Source: Actinoplanes sp. SE50/110 (lineage in GTDB: Bacteria > Actinomycetota > Actinomycetes > Mycobacteriales > Micromonosporaceae). Taken from it: a stretch of 64,000 nucleotides of DNA. Of the stretch, positions 59,285 through 64,000 are shown in pieces (the stretch's first letter is position 1; each line of letters starts with the position of its first letter). The position numbers and the translations under genes were made by a program. Location: contig NZ_LT827010.1 of assembly GCF_900119315.1 (NCBI RefSeq), positions 4,311,001-4,375,000 on the forward strand, in the 5' to 3' direction. Under the pieces are notes generated by a model. That model was not told the DNA's origin and made no database searches. It saw only the letters and a program-made list of their open reading frames with translations.

Positions 59285-59734
59285 ATGATTCTTGTCGTGG
59301 AACCCAGCCCGGTGGCCCTGGCCATCCGAGACATGTTGCAGGCCAATGGCGAGGCGACGCACAGCCTCGCGGCCCGGCTCGGCATCGGCGTGACCGACGC
59401 GGTGGCGCTCGATCACCTCATCGCCAGCGGCGACGGGCTCGGCCCCACCGAACTCGGCCAGCGTCTCGGCATCCGCTCCGCGTCCGCCACCACCCTGGTC
59501 GACCGGCTCCAAGCCGCCGGCCATGCCGAACGGGTGCCACACCCCTCCGACCGGCGCCGGCAGAGCGTGGTGGTCACGGATCAGACGTACCGGCAGGTCC
59601 TGGAAGCCCTTGCGCCGTTGTTCGACCGCGTTGAGCAGGCGGCCGCCCAGCTCACCGACGACCAGGCGGCGGCCACGGCGGCCTTCCTGCACCAGGTCGC
59701 GGCGGCGATGCGGGAGTACGCGGCGGGCCGCTGA
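59285..59734 (+). CDS. MarR-family repressor of the pump operon
   Basis: A 149-residue MarR regulator. The winged helix is PTELGQRLGIRSASATTLVD then RLQAAGHAERVPHPSDRRRQ (wing with the conserved D-x-R). ATG 59285 follows GGGAG. It is divergent from the MFS pump and the synthase, with the operator between, so it very likely represses both and is released by a pump substrate. Confidence 0.9.
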   Translation: MILVVEPSPVALAIRDMLQANGEATHSLAARLGIGVTDAVALDHLIASGDGLGPTELGQRLGIRSASATTLVDRLQAAGHAERVPHPSDRRRQSVVVTDQTYRQVLEALAPLFDRVEQAAAQLTDDQAAATAAFLHQVAAAMREYAAGR

Positions 59735-59770
59735 CGGCTTACCCGGCGCCCCGCGGGGTATGCGTGCTTC

Positions 59771-61270
59771 ATGCCGACGTTCCGGGATTCTGTACTGCGC
59801 ACCAAACCGGTCGAGGACGTCCTCGCCCAGGCTTCCGCGGAGGCCGGCGACGACGGCCCGCGACTGCGGCGGCGGCTCGGGCCGCTCGACCTGATGGGCT
59901 TCGGCATCGGCATCGTGATCGGCACCGGGATCTTCACGCTGACCGGGATCGAGGCGCGCGACCACGCCGGCCCGGCGGTCACCGTCGCGTTCGCCCTGGC
60001 CGGGGTGGCCAGCCTGCTCGCCGCGCTCTGCTACGCCGAACTGTCGTCCAGCGTGCCGACCGCCGGCAGCGCGTACACCTACGCCTACGCGACACTCGGC
60101 GAGATCTTCGCCTGGATCATCGGCTGGGACCTGGTCCTCGAATTCGCCCTCGGCGCCGCGGTGGTCGCCCGCGGCTGGTCCGGCTATCTCGCCCAGTTGT
60201 TCCATCTGCCCGGCGCGATCTTCGGTGAGAGCAGCACGGTCAACGTCGGCGCCATCCTGATCACCCTGCTGCTCGGGGCGGTCGCCACGGTCGGCATCCG
60301 GCAGTCGTCCCGGGTCACCAACGTGCTGGTCGCCGTGAAGATCGCGATCTGCGTGTTCGTGGTGGTGGCCGGCGCCTTCTACGTCAAGGGCGCCAACCTC
60401 ACGCCGTTCGTGCCGGCCGCGGAACACCCGGCCGGCGGCGAATCGGGGCTGGCCCGGCCGCTGACCCAGCTGCTGTTCGGGGTGGCGCCGTCCACCTACG
60501 GGATGGCCGGGGTGCTCACCGCCGCGGCGGTCGTGTTCTTCGCGTACACCGGCTTCGAAGCCGTCGCCAATCTCGGCGAGGAGACCCGCCGGCCGCGCCG
60601 CGACCTGCCCCTCGGCCTGTTCGGCACACTCGGGATCTCCGCACTGCTGTACGTCGCGGTGTCGTTCGTGCTGGTCGGGATGGTCGACTACCGCAGCATC
60701 GACCCGGGCGCGCCGATCGCCTCGGCCTTCGCCGCCGTCGGCGCCGGCTGGGCCGCCGACCTGGTGTCGATCGCCGCGGTCGCCGGGCTGACCAGCGTGA
60801 TCCTGGTCGACATCGTGGCGATCGGGCGGATCGGCTTCGCGATGTCCCGGGACGGGCTGCTGCCCGCGGCGGTCGGCTCGGTGCACCCGCGGTGGGGCAC
60901 GCCGTACCGGACGACCATCGTGGTCACCGTCGCGGTGGCGGCGGTGGCCGGCTTCGTGCCGCTGTCCTCCCTGGCGAACCTGGTCAGCATCGGCACCCTG
61001 TTCGCCTTCGTCGTGGTCTCGGTCGCGGTGCCGATCCTGCGCCACACCCGCCCGCAGCTCAACCGTGGCTTCCGGGTTCCGCTGTCCCCGATCATCCCGG
61101 CCCTGTCGGCGCTCGCCTGCCTCTACCTGATGACCAACCTGTCCGGCGAGACCTGGGTGCGCTTCCTGGTGTGGATGGCGGTGGGGCTGGTGGTCTATCT
61201 GACCTATGGCCGGCGGCACAACCGTCTTTCGGCAGAGGCCCGGGGTGCACGGACCGGCTACCGTCCTTGA
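59771..61270 (+). CDS. APC-family amino acid permease (cationic type)
   Basis: A 499-residue transporter with about 12 helices. The APC substrate-site glycines appear in GFGIGIVIGTGIFTLTG near residue 45, and FFAYTGFEAVANLGEETRRP near 262 is typical of the cationic amino acid transporter subgroup (YfnA-like). The N-terminus (PTFRDSVLRTKPVEDVL) matches that subgroup. It likely imports amino acids with protons. A tiny membrane peptide follows 2 bp later. Confidence 0.92.
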   Translation: MPTFRDSVLRTKPVEDVLAQASAEAGDDGPRLRRRLGPLDLMGFGIGIVIGTGIFTLTGIEARDHAGPAVTVAFALAGVASLLAALCYAELSSSVPTAGSAYTYAYATLGEIFAWIIGWDLVLEFALGAAVVARGWSGYLAQLFHLPGAIFGESSTVNVGAILITLLLGAVATVGIRQSSRVTNVLVAVKIAICVFVVVAGAFYVKGANLTPFVPAAEHPAGGESGLARPLTQLLFGVAPSTYGMAGVLTAAAVVFFAYTGFEAVANLGEETRRPRRDLPLGLFGTLGISALLYVAVSFVLVGMVDYRSIDPGAPIASAFAAVGAGWAADLVSIAAVAGLTSVILVDIVAIGRIGFAMSRDGLLPAAVGSVHPRWGTPYRTTIVVTVAVAAVAGFVPLSSLANLVSIGTLFAFVVVSVAVPILRHTRPQLNRGFRVPLSPIIPALSALACLYLMTNLSGETWVRFLVWMAVGLVVYLTYGRRHNRLSAEARGARTGYRP

Positions 61271-61272
61271 TC

Positions 61273-61383
61273 ATGGACGCTCTCCAGCCCTGGCACATCG
61301 TGCTCCTGCTCGGCTGTATCGGCACCGTGGCGGCGATCGGCGTCGCCCTGGTGGTGGCGGTGATCAAGTCGGGGCGCCGCTGA
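61273..61383 (+). CDS. 36-residue single-span membrane peptide
   Basis: ATG 61273, 2 bp after the permease stop, opens 36 codons: DALQPWHIVLLLGCIGTVAA, then a Val/Ala-rich helix and KSGRR. The LQPWHIV start is reminiscent of TatA-type N-termini, but the amphipathic part is missing. Close spacing suggests co-translation with the permease. Function unknown. Confidence 0.5.
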   Translation: MDALQPWHIVLLLGCIGTVAAIGVALVVAVIKSGRR

Positions 61384-61606
61384 TCCTGTCGGTCACCGGA
61401 TCGGGGTGGCCTGCTGCCCCGCTGTGGTGACCGGCCCCAGGTGTCGCGAGACGGGCATCGCGAGGGCCGACCGGCCGCGCCGGGTCATGCATCGGTAGAG
61501 CCGTTCGCGGGTGGCCACACCGTGCGGTCGGCGGCGGCTGACATCCCGCCCCGGCGGGCAGTATTCGCTTGCCGACCCTCCGTGGATCGAGGCTGAGCGG
61601 GATTGC

Positions 61607-61912
61607 TCAGCGACCGCGTCCGAACACATCCCGAAAGACGGTCCGGCGATGGGCCCGGACCTCATCCGAGTTTCCGACCGGCCCGTCCGTGCGCACCAGG
61701 GCAAGCGCGAAGATCCGCATACCGACCTGGGCGAACAGGTACTGGCCGGCTACCAGGCAGGCCAGGTAGAGGATCGGGAAGAAGGCCAGCGAGGGGCCGC
61801 TGAGCACAGGTAGAGCATGCGTTGCCATCGCGAGCACGTACACGGCGGCGACGACAAACGCGAGCCGGTACAGCCAGACACCCGCGCGGTACGCCGGCCG
61901 CGAACGTCGCAT
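61607..61912 (-). CDS. Small membrane protein, unknown function
   Basis: 101 residues. ATG 61912 is chosen because GGTGAGG stands 5 nt upstream. A basic start (RRSRPAYRAGVW) is followed by two to three helices (LAFVVAAVYVLAMATHAL; FFPILYLACLVAGQYLF) and a basic C-terminus (VFRDVFGRGR). No family recognised. The 223-bp stretch beyond its end (61384-61606) contains nothing I can support. Confidence 0.6.
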   Translation of the reverse strand: MRRSRPAYRAGVWLYRLAFVVAAVYVLAMATHALPVLSGPSLAFFPILYLACLVAGQYLFAQVGMRIFALALVRTDGPVGNSDEVRAHRRTVFRDVFGRGR

Positions 61913-62069
61913 GTCGACCTCACCATGATCAGTCACGCGAGGAAGATACCGGTCGGGGGAAGCATTCTCCAGCGCCTTACCCGCCGACGTCCGGCCGCCG
62001 GGGGTGGCTCGCATACAGCGAGCGGCAGCCGCATTCCGCGGCTTCCGCATCAAGCCGCGGGCCGTCCCT

Positions 62070-62987
62070 TCACCCGAGGGGTGCCTGATCGTCGGCGAGG
62101 ACGGTGCTGAAGGCGGCGCTGACCCGGTCGCGCAGCCAGCTGTGGGCCGGGTCGGTGTCGTAGCGCTGATGCCAGCAACAGATGACCGGCGGAGCCGGCA
62201 AGGAGAACGGCAGTGGAACGCCGACCAGCTCGAACGCCCGCAGGAGTGGGCGCCAGGTGAGCTCCGCGGCGGTCAGCACCGCGTCGCCGTGCGCGATGAC
62301 GTGGGCGGCCGCGGCGGTGGTGCCGACCGACGCCAGGACGCGGCGCTGCAGGGCGTGCGTCTCCAGGACGGTGTCGACCGGGTCGGTGAGGCGGCCGCGA
62401 CGGGAGATCAGGATGTGCGGCAGCGCCGCGTACGCCGCCAGGTCGAGGTGCTTCGCGTGCGGGTGGCCGTGGCGCAGGACCGCGACGAAACGGTCGTGAC
62501 CCACGGTCTCGTGGCGGATCCCGGGGGTGGCCGGGAGTGTCGCGCCGATCTCCAGGTCGACCCGGCCGTGCCGCAACTCGTCGGTGTCCAGCGCGCTCTC
62601 GGCCAGGAACCGGATGCGGACCCCGGGCGCACGCTCGGCGATGTCGGCGAGCAGCACCGGAGCGACGGCGGTGGCCAGGGCGTCGTGGCACTGCAGGGTG
62701 AAGACGCGGTCCAGGGTCGAGGGATCCAGCGCGCCGCGCGGGGTGAGCACCTCCCGGCTCTGCCGCAGCAGCTCGGCGACCCGCTGGCGGACGGCGGTCG
62801 CGTAGGGGGTCGGGGTCATGGTGCGGCCGGTGCGGACCAGGATGTCGTCGCCGGTGAGCCGGCGGAGCCGGCCCAGGCTACGGCTGACCGCGGGGGAGGA
62901 CAGGCGCAGCCGCTGCGCGGCGCCGGTCACGCTGCCCTCCTCCAGCAGCGCGTCCAGCACGGTCAGCAGATTCAGGTCCAATTGCAC
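62070..62987 (-). CDS. LysR-family regulator
   Basis: A 305-residue LTTR of the NodD-like subgroup. It opens LDLNLLTVLDALLEEGSVTG and AAQRLRLSSPAVSRSLGRLR (HTH), followed by the substrate-binding domain (PHAKHLDLAAYAALPHILIS). It is divergent from the inositol-monophosphatase-like gene (66-bp gap), its probable target. The co-inducer is unknown. Confidence 0.9.
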   Translation of the reverse strand: MQLDLNLLTVLDALLEEGSVTGAAQRLRLSSPAVSRSLGRLRRLTGDDILVRTGRTMTPTPYATAVRQRVAELLRQSREVLTPRGALDPSTLDRVFTLQCHDALATAVAPVLLADIAERAPGVRIRFLAESALDTDELRHGRVDLEIGATLPATPGIRHETVGHDRFVAVLRHGHPHAKHLDLAAYAALPHILISRRGRLTDPVDTVLETHALQRRVLASVGTTAAAAHVIAHGDAVLTAAELTWRPLLRAFELVGVPLPFSLPAPPVICCWHQRYDTDPAHSWLRDRVSAAFSTVLADDQAPLG

Positions 62988-63053
62988 GACGGTAAACTCT
63001 AGCGTAAGAACGTTGCACTGGACTTAATCCGCGTCGGGGCGCACCGTTGATCC

Positions 63054-63836
63054 ATGACTTCCGACCAGCAACTTCTGGCGGCGGCGACAGCCGCCGTGCG
63101 GGCCGCCGCGGCCCGCGTGTCCCGCCCCGAACGCACGCCGGTGACCGAGGCGGACCTGGTCGCCGCGCTCCGCGCCAACGACGACGCCGTCACCGCAACC
63201 CTGCGGCCGGCGTTGCTCGCCGCGCTGCCCGGCGCACAGTGGACCGCCGACGAGCACGGCTCCGGGCCGATGCCCGGCGGCGACTGGTGGGTCGTCGACC
63301 CGGTCGGCGGCAACATGAACGCGGTCCAGGGCATGCCCGACTGGAACATCGGCGTCAGCCTGGTCCGCGACGGCCGCCCGGTGCTCGCCGTCCTGCACGC
63401 GCCGGTGGCGGGAGAGACGTTCACCGCGATCGCCGGCGGCGGCGCGTGGCTCGGCGGTGAACCGGTGCGGGTGTCCGGGAAAACCGATCTCGGGCTCGCC
63501 CTCACCGGCACCGGGCAGGCGAAACCCGGCCGGGACGCGGCCGCCGCCGACCGCGCCGGGGCGGCGGTCGCCGCGATGATGCGGCACGCCCTGTACGTGC
63601 GCGCCTCGGTGCCGGTCGGCCACCAGCTCACCCAGGTCGCCGCCGGACGGATGGACGTGCACTGGCAGTTCGACAACCTGCGCTCGCATATCGCGCCGGT
63701 GCTGATCGTCCGGGAGGCCGGCGGCGTCGTCACCGACCTCGATGGCGAACCCTGGCAGATCACCAGCGACAGCTACCTCGCCGCGGCGCCCGGCGTGCAT
63801 GCCGCCGCCCTCGACGTCCTGCGGCCGCTGCGATGA
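63054..63836 (+). CDS. Inositol-monophosphatase-family protein with altered metal site
   Basis: A 260-residue protein of the FIG/IMPase fold. Motif positions are recognisable but changed: WWVVDPVGGNMNAVQGMPDW stands where WIIDPLDGTxNF is expected, so the second metal Asp is Gly and the Thr is Asn; LRSHIAPVLIVREAGG stands where WDxAAGxxIxxEAGG is expected, so that catalytic Asp is His. One acidic residue of the ADEHG segment and the first Asp of DPVGG remain. Normal Mg-dependent phosphatase activity is therefore doubtful. It overlaps the next gene by ATGA and is divergent from LysR. It could be a sensor, a binding protein or an enzyme with changed chemistry. Confidence 0.75.
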   Translation: MTSDQQLLAAATAAVRAAAARVSRPERTPVTEADLVAALRANDDAVTATLRPALLAALPGAQWTADEHGSGPMPGGDWWVVDPVGGNMNAVQGMPDWNIGVSLVRDGRPVLAVLHAPVAGETFTAIAGGGAWLGGEPVRVSGKTDLGLALTGTGQAKPGRDAAAADRAGAAVAAMMRHALYVRASVPVGHQLTQVAAGRMDVHWQFDNLRSHIAPVLIVREAGGVVTDLDGEPWQITSDSYLAAAPGVHAAALDVLRPLR

Positions 63837-64000
63837 CGACACCCATCGAGATCACCGTGCTGGGCGCCTCCGGCGCGACCGGGCGGGAACTGACCCGCCA
63901 GGCCCTGGACCGCGGGCACCGCGTGGTGGCGATCGCCCGCACCCCGCACCGCATCGTCGCCCCGGACTCGCCGCGACTGCTGCGGGTCGCCGCCGACGTC
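63833..64000 (+). CDS. NAD(P)-binding atypical SDR (cut by the window edge)
   Basis: The first 56 codons are visible. ATG 63833 overlaps the stop of the IMPase-like gene (ATGA). The sequence IEITVLGASGATGRELTRQA is the NmrA/YwnB-type nucleotide-binding start, followed by RGHRVVAIARTPHR. The rest lies beyond the window. It is co-transcribed with the IMPase-like gene under the LysR regulator. Confidence 0.8.
   Translation, partial: MTTPIEITVLGASGATGRELTRQALDRGHRVVAIARTPHRIVAPDSPRLLRVAADV

Overview
The window is about 72% GC chromosomal DNA from an actinomycete. GTG and TTG starts, ATGA/GTGA gene overlaps, secreted proteins with long Ala-rich signal peptides, a gylR-like glycerol regulator, a DUF574-type methyltransferase and an ECF42/YCII pair all fit this. 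The mixture suggests Micromonosporaceae (Actinoplanes-like), but that is inference. I see no rRNA, tRNA, CRISPR array, prophage or complete transposon. The region is accessory, with many small divergent regulator/target pairs.

Layout. 0-11.4 kb: fasciclin-domain secreted protein; a SpoIIE phosphatase plus MEDS/HATPase switch operon; a methyltransferase; a secreted SGNH hydrolase with PKD and C-terminal GYW repeats; a membrane protein; a secreted endonuclease/exonuclease/phosphatase-fold protein; an SDR; a lipoprotein; and a 27-residue membrane peptide coupled to an internally duplicated DUF6766-like protein. 11.4-18 kb: a 1,249-bp inverted repeat. One arm ends a membrane-anchored ECF sigma factor, the other ends a divergent lipoprotein, so both carry the same 411-residue extracellular beta-helix domain. 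A TIG-domain surface protein follows. 18-25.2 kb: a MarR/SRPBCC operon, then a glycerol locus of glpK-glpD facing away from gylR-glpK, whose two glycerol kinases share a 609-bp identical inverted segment. 25.2-34 kb: an ECF42 sigma factor with its YCII protein and a matching promoter; a PucR regulator divergent from a Baeyer-Villiger-type monooxygenase and a frameshifted SDR; and a less GC-rich patch of small orphan genes (SUKH-like, DUF4265-like, XRE-like).

34-49.5 kb: a GGDEF-EAL enzyme divergent from a branched-chain-type binding lipoprotein; NudC; a copper amine oxidase apparently split into two secreted polypeptides, followed by a DUF305 protein; Nudix, HIT, PH-like, GNAT and methyltransferase genes; an FAD monooxygenase/TetR pair with operator; and DUF574 methyltransferase and NmrA-like genes. 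49.5-64 kb: three secreted proteins; a GGDEF protein ending in a truncated HD-GYP tail; a GlxA-type AraC regulator with two small membrane proteins; a DHA2 MFS pump coupled to a polyprenyl synthase and controlled by a divergent MarR; an APC permease; LysR divergent from a degenerate inositol-monophosphatase-like protein; and an NAD(P)-binding protein cut by the window edge.

The most unusual feature is the pair of large, essentially perfect inverted repeats (11.4-15.4 kb and 22.0-24.6 kb). Each lies inside a divergent paralogous pair with the promoters in the spacer. Recombination across either would invert the spacer. At the first it would leave both ORFs intact but change which promoter faces the TIG surface protein. 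At the second it would make chimeric glycerol kinases and put glpD behind gylR.
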